In this document: piece after piece, positions 26,076 through 34,286 of the stretch
Numbering within the stretch: position 1 is the first letter of the stretch
Layout: the number at the start of each line of letters is the position of its first letter
Assembly: GCA_910587375.1 (NCBI GenBank)
Contig: CAJULR010000004.1
Coordinates: 1-51,435, forward strand
Source: Candidatus Gastranaerophilales bacterium
GTDB taxonomy: Bacteria; Cyanobacteriota; Vampirovibrionia; Gastranaerophilales; Gastranaerophilaceae
Reading direction: 5' to 3'
DNA length: 51,435 bases
Notes under the pieces: generated by a model
Database searches by the model: none
Seen by the model: only the letters and a program-made list of their open reading frames with translations
What the model was told of the DNA's origin: nothing
Program-made: the position numbers and the translations under genes

Positions 26076-26483
26076 TTAGTTTCTAAAATTAGATTTTATA
26101 ACATCCGATATAAAAGGGAAATAGGAAAATTTTCCCAAAAGAGCACCCAAAGAAAGGTAGGATATTATTACAAAGAGGATGAGATGAAAAAGGGAAAACG
26201 TGTAAAAAATCGGCAGGTTAAAAAGATATGTGTTTATAAGGCCAATAAAATCACCAATAAAGGGAATTTTTACCGTTAAATTAAAAATCATATCGACAAG
26301 CATTGTAAAAACAGCTAAAAGGATTGAGATAAAAATAGACTGGTAAATATGATAGGAACAAAAACCGCTTAGCGGGCTTTTAAAGAGAAGATATGAAACC
26401 ACAAGCCAAATAAGCCCCGTAAGGCCAAAGGTGTAATAACTTGTAATTACAACAAACCTTTCCCACAAGGAGCTTTTGCCCAT
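26076..26483 (-). CDS. Small polytopic membrane protein
   Basis: A 135-residue protein with about four hydrophobic segments (roughly residues 10-30, 45-66, 72-90 and 95-118). The only polar landmark is SYHIYQS before the second helix. The topology and position of the His-Tyr-x-x-Q-S resemble DUF4870/Tic20-like four-helix proteins, but the similarity is too weak for a name. The start overlaps the stop of the upstream TPR gene (TAATG), indicating coupled translation and perhaps a shared complex with that TPR protein. Confidence 0.75.
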   Translation of the reverse strand: MGKSSLWERFVVITSYYTFGLTGLIWLVVSYLLFKSPLSGFCSYHIYQSIFISILLAVFTMLVDMIFNLTVKIPFIGDFIGLINTYLFNLPIFYTFSLFHLILFVIISYLSLGALLGKFSYFPFISDVIKSNFRN

Positions 26484-27541
26484 TATTTATTCACCTTTCT
26501 ATCGATATATGCATTCATAATTTCAACGTAAATAAGCCTTACTTCGTTGTTTTCGGGCGCTTCCCTTAAAGCTTTTCTATAGTATAAAATAGCATTATGC
26601 GTATCTTCAAGAAGCATGTAGGCATTAGCGATAAATACATAAATCACATGCATTTTTAGCTTTTCTTTTGCAAGCTTTGTTGTTTTTTGATATAAATCAA
26701 TCGCTTCTTCATACCTTTGCTCGTTGATTAAAATGTTTGCAAGAAGGATGTAGGCATTTGGTTTTGTCGGGTCAATTTCAATTGCATGCCTGTAAAGTTC
26801 GATTGCTTTTTCATAATTTTCAACATCACAAAGGGCAATAGCGTAGCAAAGATAGGCAGAATAGTTATTTTCATCAATTTTTAGTGTGTTTTCAAAATAT
26901 TCAAAGGCTTTTTCATATAAATCCATTGAAGCGTAAGTATTTGCAAGGCAAAGAGAGGCCCTTGCATCGTCCGGGTTTAATTCTGTCGCCCTTTTATAAT
27001 TTTCAGAGGCAGCAAGAAAATCCCCTTCTCTTTGGTAAATATTTGCAAGATTTACATAATATTCACCATTTAAGGGTTCAATTTCTATTGCCTTTTTATA
27101 ATTTATTTTGGCATTTTCAAGATCATCATTGTCTTGAAAAAGTATGCCTATTGCGCTAAAAACATAGCCTTTAATTGCGCCGCACTCAATTGCATTTGTA
27201 TAATATTTAAGGGCACTTGAAAAATTTCCGATTTCAGCATAAACATTGCCTAAATTGTAATGAATTGTCGCATTTTGAGGCTCTATTGAAACAGCTTTAA
27301 GATAAAGAGAAATTGCCTTTTCAAAATCTTTTTTGTAGAAATATATGCTTCCGGAATTTATGAGCGCCTGAACATCATCAGGAAAGCTTTCAAGCATTTT
27401 GTTATAAATACTTAAAGCGCTGTCGTAATCCTGCTTTGAAACATAAATATTTGTAAGTTCTCTGTAATTATCTATAACATTTGGGTTTTCTTTAATTTTG
27501 TTAAGTAAACTGTCTGTATAAATATGTTCCGCTTCGCTCAT
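26483..27541 (-). CDS. TPR-repeat protein (about 9 repeats)
   Basis: 352 residues of canonical TPRs, for example ATIHYNLGNVYAEIGNFSSA, GEYYVNLANIYQREGDF and NAYILLANILINEQRYEEA. It contains no signal peptide. It opens the run TPR, membrane protein, kdsC, TPR, lysC. AGGA lies 5 bases before ATG 27541, and a TATAAT box (27589-27594 on the minus strand) lies 48 bases upstream. Role unknown. Confidence 0.87.
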   Translation of the reverse strand: MSEAEHIYTDSLLNKIKENPNVIDNYRELTNIYVSKQDYDSALSIYNKMLESFPDDVQALINSGSIYFYKKDFEKAISLYLKAVSIEPQNATIHYNLGNVYAEIGNFSSALKYYTNAIECGAIKGYVFSAIGILFQDNDDLENAKINYKKAIEIEPLNGEYYVNLANIYQREGDFLAASENYKRATELNPDDARASLCLANTYASMDLYEKAFEYFENTLKIDENNYSAYLCYAIALCDVENYEKAIELYRHAIEIDPTKPNAYILLANILINEQRYEEAIDLYQKTTKLAKEKLKMHVIYVFIANAYMLLEDTHNAILYYRKALREAPENNEVRLIYVEIMNAYIDRKVNK

Positions 27542-27588
27542 AATGTCCTATTTCTATATCATCTCAAAAGACAAAGTACATGTAAAAC

Positions 27589-27594
27589 ATTATA
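27589..27594 (-). promoter_or_regulatory. -10 box of the TPR-kdsC-lysC run
   Basis: A perfect TATAAT on the minus strand about 48 bases before the start codon at 27541. No clear -35 box. It diverges from the -10 box of the gshB-like gene. Confidence 0.4.
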
Positions 27595-27645
27595 CAATAT
27601 AAATAGTAAAATTGGTATCTTATGCTTTTTAAAATCTTGATGTAA

Positions 27646-27651
27646 TATAAT
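27646..27651 (+). promoter_or_regulatory. -10 box of the gshB-like gene
   Basis: A perfect TATAAT, 8 bases before an in-frame ATG at 27660 and 38 bases before the preferred ATG at 27690. Confidence 0.4.
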
Positions 27652-27689
27652 AACCTTATATGAAACAACATTCGAAAGAAGATAATAAA

Positions 27690-28670
27690 ATGGACAACAA
27701 GATATTATTTATAATAGATGAAATTGAGCTTAAATATTTTGAATTTAACCGCCTTGTGACAAACTTTTGGCTTATAAAATGTCTTTTAGACAGGGGGTTT
27801 GAAGTTTTAATTTCGGTGAAAAACCTTCTCTACCTTGATAACGGAGCGCCGATGGCAAGGGCGTATAAATCTTTTGTAAAAGAAAATAACATCTTTAGGG
27901 AAGATACTTTAAAAAACGTTTCTTTGAATGATTTCGGGACAATTTTTATGCGCCCGGACCCGCCTGTTGACATTGACTATATCAACGCAACATATATTTT
28001 AAGCTGTGTTAACGATGAAACCTTGATTTTAAACTCTCCGCACGCTTTAAGAGAATTTAACGAAAAGCTTTATATTAATAAATTTCCAAACATTGCTCCG
28101 AAAAACATCGTAAGTGCAAACAAGGAAATAATTAAAGAATTTTTATTTAATGAAGGCGAGATTATTATAAAGCCCCTAAACAGGTGTTTTTCAAGCGGCG
28201 TATTTTATTTAAACCGGGAAGATAAAAACATAAACGCCATAATTGACACTGCAACAAACAACGGAAAAACGCAAGTTATGGTTCAAAAATTCCTGCAAGG
28301 AATTATGAAGGGCGATAAAAGGCTCATTTTTATCGGCGGAGAAATTTTTGATTATGCCGTTAGAAAAGTTGCAACAAACAATGACTTTAAATTCAACGAA
28401 CATGTTAAAGAAAACCTTATCAAAGGAGATTTAACCCCCGAAGAAAAATTAATTGAAAGACAAATTGCAGACACTTTAATTAAAGACGGGGTCTACATTG
28501 CGGGCCTTGATGTGATTGATGGGAAAGTTATTGAAATAAATATCACAAGCCCATGCTTTTTTATAAACGAAATTAACTCTCTTTATAATATAAATTTTGA
28601 AAATATTGTATGCGATAAGATTTTGCATGTAATGAAAAATTATGGAAAACAGCTTTGCGCAAGGCTTTAG
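27690..28670 (+). CDS. gshB: Glutathione synthetase-like ATP-grasp ligase
   Basis: An ATP-grasp enzyme resembling prokaryotic glutathione synthetase GshB, which joins glycine to gamma-glutamylcysteine. Seen in GshB order: IFMRPDPPVDIDYINATYIL, then NSPHALREFNEKLYINKFP, the ATP-binding IIIKPLNRCFSSGVFYL, then KGDKRLIFIGGEI and VIEINITSPCFFINEI. The glycine-rich loop of typical GshB (KPLDGMGG) is changed to KPLNRCFSSG, so substrate or kinetics may differ. With ATG 27690 the protein has 326 residues and aligns at the family N-terminus; ATG 27660 (10 residues longer) remains possible if the message is leaderless. No gshA is in the window. The reaction is inferred from similarity. Confidence 0.8.
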   Translation: MDNKILFIIDEIELKYFEFNRLVTNFWLIKCLLDRGFEVLISVKNLLYLDNGAPMARAYKSFVKENNIFREDTLKNVSLNDFGTIFMRPDPPVDIDYINATYILSCVNDETLILNSPHALREFNEKLYINKFPNIAPKNIVSANKEIIKEFLFNEGEIIIKPLNRCFSSGVFYLNREDKNINAIIDTATNNGKTQVMVQKFLQGIMKGDKRLIFIGGEIFDYAVRKVATNNDFKFNEHVKENLIKGDLTPEEKLIERQIADTLIKDGVYIAGLDVIDGKVIEINITSPCFFINEINSLYNINFENIVCDKILHVMKNYGKQLCARL

Positions 28671-28733
28671 AAAGAATTGTTAATTTTTGTTTAATATTAT
28701 TTTTAAATAGCAAATTAATTTATTTATGTGTTT

Positions 28734-28739
28734 TAAAAT
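28734..28739 (+). promoter_or_regulatory. -10 box (TAAAAT) directly ahead of the first SFGG gene
   Basis: TAAAAT, then exactly six bases, then ATG 28746, with no ribosome site: the same geometry as at gmk. No good -35 box is seen. Confidence 0.4.
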
Positions 28740-28745
28740 AGTACT

Positions 28746-29762
28746 ATGAAAATCTATTCGGCATTACAACACAACTACGATGGATTATCGTCCCAAAGAA
28801 AAGCACTTGGCGCGCATACTTTAGACAAAGGCAGCGAGCCCGGACACTTTAAGAGAAAAAGTGCGCTTATAAACGAGAATAATAGTAAGGATATAAACAG
28901 ACCCACTGAGAGTGTAAGCTTCGGTGGGTCTGCGGTTTTAAACGGAACCAGTGAAGCACAAGGCAAAGAAGCTGAAAAGAAAAGTAATTTTAAAAAGAAA
29001 GTAGCAATTGTTGCAGGCACTTCAGCAGCTCTTATAGCAGGCACAACAGCTTTGGTTTTAAACCTTAAAAAAGCAGGCGGCGGAAACCTTGCAAAAGGGA
29101 TTGCCCTGAACCAGAAATTTTACAACGCGGCTTCGTATTCCGAAAAAAATGAAGCGTTTGTGAAAAACGCTATTGCACTAGGTCTTGCAGGTATTTTAAA
29201 ACCAATATGCGTTCTTGCCATGCCAGGCGCAGATGAAAAAGATAAACAATTCACGGCAACCAAAAATATGCTTTCCGCATTTATTGGTTTTGGCTTAACA
29301 AGCGCAATATTAGGCCCCATAAACTATGGCGTGGAAAGGTTTATGAAAAACCCACAAAATTACCTGCCCGAAGGCCATAAAATTATAGAAAATTTCAAAA
29401 ATGCAATGGCAAAAGAATATGTTGTAGACATTTCTAAAAAGCCAAAATTTACGCTTGTTGACAGGTGGATAAAAAGAAAAGAGCCCCCTCAATACTGCGA
29501 TTATTACGACGCATTCAAGGTTACGTATAAAAATGCACCAGGTTTAATTACGGCACCTCTTAAGGCATATTTAACAATTAAATCCATGCCATTTATTTTA
29601 AAAGTGGTTTTTGGGGAAGACAGAAAGAAAAAGAAAGAAGCCCAAGAACAACCAATGTTTATGCAGGTTTTAAACCAGCCCAATATGATTGCAAAAGGCT
29701 TAAATGATGACAATCTCAAGAAAACCTTTGCAATGTTTTCTGTTGGCGGAGGTGCACAATGA
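28746..29762 (+). CDS. Unknown membrane protein with SFGG motif (first of a pair)
   Basis: A 338-residue protein of no family I can name. The first ~75 residues are polar and flexible and carry ESVSFGGSA. Then come a basic stretch and a hydrophobic helix (about 84-104, KVAIVAGTSAALIAGTTALVL), a further weakly hydrophobic pair (about 135-190, IALGLAGILKPICVLAMPG and MLSAFIGFGLTSAILGPIN), and a charged C-terminal half. The gene overlaps the next by 4 bases (ATGA). The second protein has a matching short N-terminal motif (SPSFNGG), so the two probably work together at a membrane. A 9-bp inverted repeat lies within the coding region at 28898-28932. Confidence 0.75.
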   Translation: MKIYSALQHNYDGLSSQRKALGAHTLDKGSEPGHFKRKSALINENNSKDINRPTESVSFGGSAVLNGTSEAQGKEAEKKSNFKKKVAIVAGTSAALIAGTTALVLNLKKAGGGNLAKGIALNQKFYNAASYSEKNEAFVKNAIALGLAGILKPICVLAMPGADEKDKQFTATKNMLSAFIGFGLTSAILGPINYGVERFMKNPQNYLPEGHKIIENFKNAMAKEYVVDISKKPKFTLVDRWIKRKEPPQYCDYYDAFKVTYKNAPGLITAPLKAYLTIKSMPFILKVVFGEDRKKKKEAQEQPMFMQVLNQPNMIAKGLNDDNLKKTFAMFSVGGGAQ

Positions 29763-30544
29763 GAATAACCTCTGCAAACAATGCCGTATTTAACAACAAC
29801 AAACAAACTAAAAGTCCTTCATTCAACGGGGGCAAAGAAAAGTTTTTTAATCGCCTGTATGATTCAATCGGCCTTACAGAGCTTATTGCGCGCGGAACTT
29901 CAAAACTTGCACAAACAAAAACATCGGATAAACTTATAGAAAGTGTGCAGACTTGGAAATCTCCGTCTGCAAGATGGTGTGACCTTGAAAACGCTGCCAT
30001 AACCTTCTTTTATATGTATAATACATTTAAAAATAAGGACATTGACGAAGAAAGAAAACTTCCTTCAATGATTCAAAACGCAGCTGTTTCAATTGCTGCA
30101 ACCATAGCTTCAGCCTCAGTAGATAAACTTTTTAACCCAATTATTGATAAGGCCGCATTTGAATATCAAAATTTCTCTAAAGATACTATGGAAAAGCTTT
30201 GCAACGCTTCAAAATACAAAAATTTAAAATCCGTAAAAGATTACCACGGCGCAATCAAGAAATTAAAGTCAAATACTATATTTACCGCAGTTGTAAGGTT
30301 TATCATTCCTGTTATTATGGTTCCTGCAGTAGGCACACTCGTTGCAAAATTAAAAGAATATAGGAACAAAAAAGCGGGCATAACCGAAGCTGATAATAAA
30401 CAAATTCAAAATATTCAAAAACAAATTTTAAATTATCAACAGGCAAACCCCCTAAACCCAATCGGAGCGCTTCAAAACAAAAGTTCAGGACTCATTCCAA
30501 AAGCGCAAGATAATGACAACAAATTTAAAGCAATGTATGCATAA
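29759..30544 (+). CDS. Unknown membrane protein with SFNGG motif (second of a pair)
   Basis: A 261-residue unknown. The N-terminus is MRITSANNAVFNNNKQTKSP followed by SFNGG, then an amphipathic part. Hydrophobic stretches lie around residues 80-122 (AAITFFYMYNTF and AAVSIAATIASASVDKLF) and 178-200 (VVRFIIPVIMVPAVGTLVAKL), and the C-terminus is polar. The ATG overlaps the stop of the preceding gene (ATGA), so translation is coupled. Its resemblance to the neighbour is in the N-terminal motif and overall layout, not in long identities. No known domain. Confidence 0.75.
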   Translation: MRITSANNAVFNNNKQTKSPSFNGGKEKFFNRLYDSIGLTELIARGTSKLAQTKTSDKLIESVQTWKSPSARWCDLENAAITFFYMYNTFKNKDIDEERKLPSMIQNAAVSIAATIASASVDKLFNPIIDKAAFEYQNFSKDTMEKLCNASKYKNLKSVKDYHGAIKKLKSNTIFTAVVRFIIPVIMVPAVGTLVAKLKEYRNKKAGITEADNKQIQNIQKQILNYQQANPLNPIGALQNKSSGLIPKAQDNDNKFKAMYA

Positions 30545-30677
30545 TTTTTCGCAGGCATTTAGAGTTGTTTTAAAATTAAACTTATGTTGCAAAAATGCTA
30601 AATTTTCTATCATATTAAATGGTTTTATGTTTTAATTATTGTAACTAAAACTATTATTATTACGAGGAGAATTTAAA

Positions 30678-31748
30678 ATGATTGTTGTAATGGAGCCAAA
30701 AGCCACTGAAAGCCAAATAGAAAAAGTGTCTAACTACCTTCAGCAACACGGCTTTAAGATAAATTTAAACAGGGGCGAAGTTTTAACTGTAATTGCAGCC
30801 ATTGGCGATAAAAGAATGATTTCAACCGCAACGGTAAATTCTTTTGACGGCGTGCATGAAGTAAAACTTATACAAGAACCTTATAAGCTTTCAGGACGTC
30901 AATCTCACCCTGAAGATACAATAATTAAATTTGACAACGGCGTGAAAATCGGCGGCCTTGAAAAGCCTGTATTAATGGTTGGCCCTTGCTCTGTTGAAAA
31001 AGAATTTGAAGGCCTTTTAGAAGTTGCAGTCGCAGCAAAAGAAATGGGCTGTGAATTTTTAAGGGGCGGCGCATTTAAACCAAGAACTTCTCCGTATGAT
31101 TTTCAAGGCTTAGAGGAAAAAGGTCTTGAATATTTAAAAGAGGCAAGCAAAAGAACGGGACTTTTAGTTGTGACAGAAGTTATGGACACAATTGACATTC
31201 CGCTTTTGAATAAATACGCAGATGTATTGCAAGTGGGCGCCAGAAATATGCAAAACTTCAAGCTTTTAAAGGCTTTAGGGCACACTAAAAAACCTGTTAT
31301 GTTAAAAAGAGGACCTTCTGCAAGCATTAGAGAATTTCTTCTTGCCGCAGAACATATTATGTTTAACGGAAACCCAAATGTAATTCTTTGCGAAAGAGGA
31401 ATAAGAACTTTTGATTCCGATTTTACAAGAAACACTTTAGATTTAGCAGCAGTTCCTGTTTTAAGGAAATATTCACATCTTCCCGTTGTGGTTGACCCAT
31501 CCCACGGCACAGGAAAGAGATATTTAATTGAACCAATGGGCAAAGCAGCGCTTGTTGCAGGGGCACACGGGCTTATGTATGAAGTTCACCACGACCCTGA
31601 CCATGCAAGTTCAGACGGTGCGCAAAGCTTAAGCATTCCGCAATTTAAAGAAATTACAAGAAATATAAATAAGTTAATCGGAAGAATTGATTACGACAAC
31701 AAAGCACCTCATAGAGAAGAGAAATTAAAAGAAGCTAAAAGGAAATAA
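30678..31748 (+). CDS. aroF: 3-deoxy-7-phosphoheptulonate (DAHP) synthase, type I beta
   Basis: First committed step of the shikimate pathway, joining PEP and erythrose 4-phosphate. The N-terminal ferredoxin-like regulatory domain (about 1-75, MIVVMEPKATESQIEKV) is followed by the TIM barrel: VGPCSVEKEFE, GCEFLRGGAFKPRTSPYDF, QVGARNMQNF, KPVMLKRG and PVVVDPSHGTGKR. The N-terminal domain is the one that mediates feedback inhibition in Thermotoga-type enzymes. CGAGGAG lies 8 bases before the ATG. glyQ follows after two bases. Confidence 0.96.
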   Translation: MIVVMEPKATESQIEKVSNYLQQHGFKINLNRGEVLTVIAAIGDKRMISTATVNSFDGVHEVKLIQEPYKLSGRQSHPEDTIIKFDNGVKIGGLEKPVLMVGPCSVEKEFEGLLEVAVAAKEMGCEFLRGGAFKPRTSPYDFQGLEEKGLEYLKEASKRTGLLVVTEVMDTIDIPLLNKYADVLQVGARNMQNFKLLKALGHTKKPVMLKRGPSASIREFLLAAEHIMFNGNPNVILCERGIRTFDSDFTRNTLDLAAVPVLRKYSHLPVVVDPSHGTGKRYLIEPMGKAALVAGAHGLMYEVHHDPDHASSDGAQSLSIPQFKEITRNINKLIGRIDYDNKAPHREEKLKEAKRK

Positions 31749-31750
31749 GA

Positions 31751-32626
31751 ATGGCACTTATATTTCAGGAATTAATTTTAAACCTATCAAAATATTGGTC
31801 AGATTATGGCTGCATTATTCAGCAGCCTTATGATATTGAAAAAGGCGCAAGCACGATGAACCCGGCCACTTTTTTAAGAGCCTTGGGGCCAGAGCCTTTT
31901 AATACGGCAATGGTTGAGCCTTGCCGCCGCCCGACAGACGCAAGATATGGCGAAAACCCAAACAGACTTGGACATTATTTTCAATATCAGGTAATTTTAA
32001 AACCATCGCCTGATGATGCGCAGGGAATTTATTTAAAATCCTTGGAAGCTATGGGGATTGACCTTTCAAAGCACGATGTTAGGTTTGTTGAAGACAACTG
32101 GGAATCTCCGACATTGGGCGCCGCAGGGGTTGGCTGGGAAGTATGGCTTGATGGTATGGAAATTACACAGTTTACATATTTCCAACAGGTGGGCGGTTTA
32201 GAAGTTAAACCTGTTGCGCTTGAAATTACATACGGCTTGGAGAGAATTGCAATGTATCTTCAAAACGTTGATTCCGTATACGATGTTATGTGGAATAAAA
32301 ATTTAAAATATGGCGATATTTACCTTCAAAACGAAATTGAACAATCAAAATATAACTTTGAATATTCAAGCCCCGAAAGGCTTTTCACCCTTTTTGATTT
32401 GGCTGAAGCAGAATGTTATTCCTGTCTTGAGGCTAAAATCGTGCTTCCTGCATACGATTGGGTTCTTAAATGTTCCCACACCTTTAATTTGCTTGACGCA
32501 AGAGGGGTTATAAGCAAGGATGAACGTATAAACTACATAAACAGGGTCCGCAGAATGGCCGCAGCCGTTGCAAAATTATACGTGGAACAAAGAGAAGAGC
32601 TTGGATATCCGCTTCTTAAAAAATAA
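31751..32626 (+). CDS. glyQ: Glycyl-tRNA synthetase alpha subunit
   Basis: Catalytic subunit of the alpha2-beta2 glycyl-tRNA synthetase. Seen: QQPYDIEKGASTMNPATFLR, EPCRRPTDARYGENPNRLGH, FVEDNWESPTLGAAGVGWEV and ITQFTYFQQVGG, which are near invariant in the family. 291 residues. AAAGGA lies 6 bases before the ATG and the gene follows aroF by two bases. The beta subunit (glyS), usually next to glyQ, is not here; permease genes follow instead. Confidence 0.97.
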   Translation: MALIFQELILNLSKYWSDYGCIIQQPYDIEKGASTMNPATFLRALGPEPFNTAMVEPCRRPTDARYGENPNRLGHYFQYQVILKPSPDDAQGIYLKSLEAMGIDLSKHDVRFVEDNWESPTLGAAGVGWEVWLDGMEITQFTYFQQVGGLEVKPVALEITYGLERIAMYLQNVDSVYDVMWNKNLKYGDIYLQNEIEQSKYNFEYSSPERLFTLFDLAEAECYSCLEAKIVLPAYDWVLKCSHTFNLLDARGVISKDERINYINRVRRMAAAVAKLYVEQREELGYPLLKK

Positions 32627-32693
32627 AATGCCTCTAAAAAGAGGTAAAAAGGGCAAGTAGAGCCAATATGGCAAAACGCCATTAGGAACTAAA

Positions 32694-34286
32694 ATGAGAG
32701 ATGATTTAAATAAAATCGCCGATGAATTGAAAATCGACACAAAAGAATACAAAGGACTTTTGAGCCTTACAAAGAATATGTTCAAAACCAAAAGCCCTGA
32801 TGATATGTTGGATGTTTCCAAAAAAGGCGGTCTTAAAAAAACTCTCGGCGCGTTTGACCTTATAATGCTTGGAATAGGCGTTATGATTGGTTCCGGCATT
32901 TTTACAGCCCTTGGAATTGCAGCAGTTGGCGGAAATGGAACCCTTGGTGCAGGCCCTGCCGTTATAGTATCAATGGTTTTAGCCTCTTTTGCGTGCATTT
33001 TTTCTGCAATGTGTTACGCAGAATTTGCAACTATGATTCCTGTCGCAGGCTCTGCTTATGTTTACACCTATGCCACAATGGGCGAGTTTATCGCCTGGAT
33101 TGTCGGCTGGTGCCTTGTTATGGAGTTTTTAATCGGCTACATTGCGGTTTTAAGCGCCTGGACAGGGTATTTAATGGAATTTATCAAAGGTTTTTCAAGA
33201 TATCTGCCCGAATGGCTTTATAATCCGCCCGTTTGGCTTGTTCAAGACTATACAAGCGCCGTGCACAACCTTACAAAAGAAGGTTTAAACCCGGATTTAA
33301 TCATTCCGCATATTGCAGGAATACCAATTTGTTTCAGCCTCCCCGGCGTTTTATTTACAATTCTTGTGGCCTCAATTTTAATCAAAGGAATAAAAGAAAG
33401 TGCCGCAATGACCGGGGTTTTAGTGTTTATAAAACTTGGTGTAATTGCCCTTTTTGTAATAACGGGAGCATTTTATGTTAAGCCGGAACACTGGGTTCCC
33501 TTTGCGCCAAACGGAATTAACGGAATTTGCGTGGGTGCGTTTTTAATTTTCTTTGCATACCTTGGCTTTGACGCCATATCAACTGCGGCAGAAGAAACCA
33601 AAAACCCGCAAAAAACACTTCCTATAGGGATTATAGGCTCTCTTGCAATCTGCACAATCGTTTATATTTTAACAGCACTTGTATTAATCGGCATAAACCC
33701 GATTAGTGAAATCGATTTGCAGGCACCGTTGGCCCATGCGATAAGTTCTGTCGGCACAAATCGTATCACAAGTTGTATTGCAGGCCTGATTTCAATCGGC
33801 GCACTTGCAGGGCTTACTTCTGTTTTAATGGTTATGATGTTAGCAGGGACAAGGGTTTTGTACGCTATGAGCAGAGATGGTTTTTTGCCAAAAATTCTCC
33901 AAACTTTGCACCCGAAATTTAAAACACCATATATTGTGACAATTTTAGCCGCAATTATTTGCATTACAGGCTCAACATTTTTAAATATTTCAACCGCAGC
34001 AGAGCTTTGCAACTTTGGCACGTTCACAAGCTTTATTATTGTTTGCGTTGCAGTTTTAATCTTAAGACACACAGACCCAAACAGAGAGCGCCCTTTCAAG
34101 GTGCCGTTTTCACCTTGGTTTCCTTTAATGGGGATATTTTGCTGCGGCGGATTAATGCTTTATTCAATGCGATTTTTAACAACATCCAAAGTACTATTCC
34201 CGATATGGATAGCGCTTGGAATAATAATTTATTTTATATACGGATATAAAGAACAAAGAAAGACCGAAGAAACAAGTGGAAAATAA
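32694..34286 (+). CDS. APC-family amino acid permease, copy 1
   Basis: A 530-residue transporter of the APC superfamily, CAT-like branch (cationic amino acid/polyamine type). The substrate-site helix is FDLIMLGIGVMIGSGIFTAL, followed by further helices to about 12-14 in total. FFAYLGFDAISTAAEETKNP and RHTDPNRERPFKVPF are branch hallmarks. Before the first helix there is a 65-residue soluble N-terminus ending SPDDMLDVSKKGGLKKTL. AGGA lies 7 bases before the ATG. It is the most divergent of three tandem copies and has an extra GGNGTLGAGP loop variant. The substrate cannot be read from sequence. Confidence 0.92.
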   Translation: MRDDLNKIADELKIDTKEYKGLLSLTKNMFKTKSPDDMLDVSKKGGLKKTLGAFDLIMLGIGVMIGSGIFTALGIAAVGGNGTLGAGPAVIVSMVLASFACIFSAMCYAEFATMIPVAGSAYVYTYATMGEFIAWIVGWCLVMEFLIGYIAVLSAWTGYLMEFIKGFSRYLPEWLYNPPVWLVQDYTSAVHNLTKEGLNPDLIIPHIAGIPICFSLPGVLFTILVASILIKGIKESAAMTGVLVFIKLGVIALFVITGAFYVKPEHWVPFAPNGINGICVGAFLIFFAYLGFDAISTAAEETKNPQKTLPIGIIGSLAICTIVYILTALVLIGINPISEIDLQAPLAHAISSVGTNRITSCIAGLISIGALAGLTSVLMVMMLAGTRVLYAMSRDGFLPKILQTLHPKFKTPYIVTILAAIICITGSTFLNISTAAELCNFGTFTSFIIVCVAVLILRHTDPNRERPFKVPFSPWFPLMGIFCCGGLMLYSMRFLTTSKVLFPIWIALGIIIYFIYGYKEQRKTEETSGK

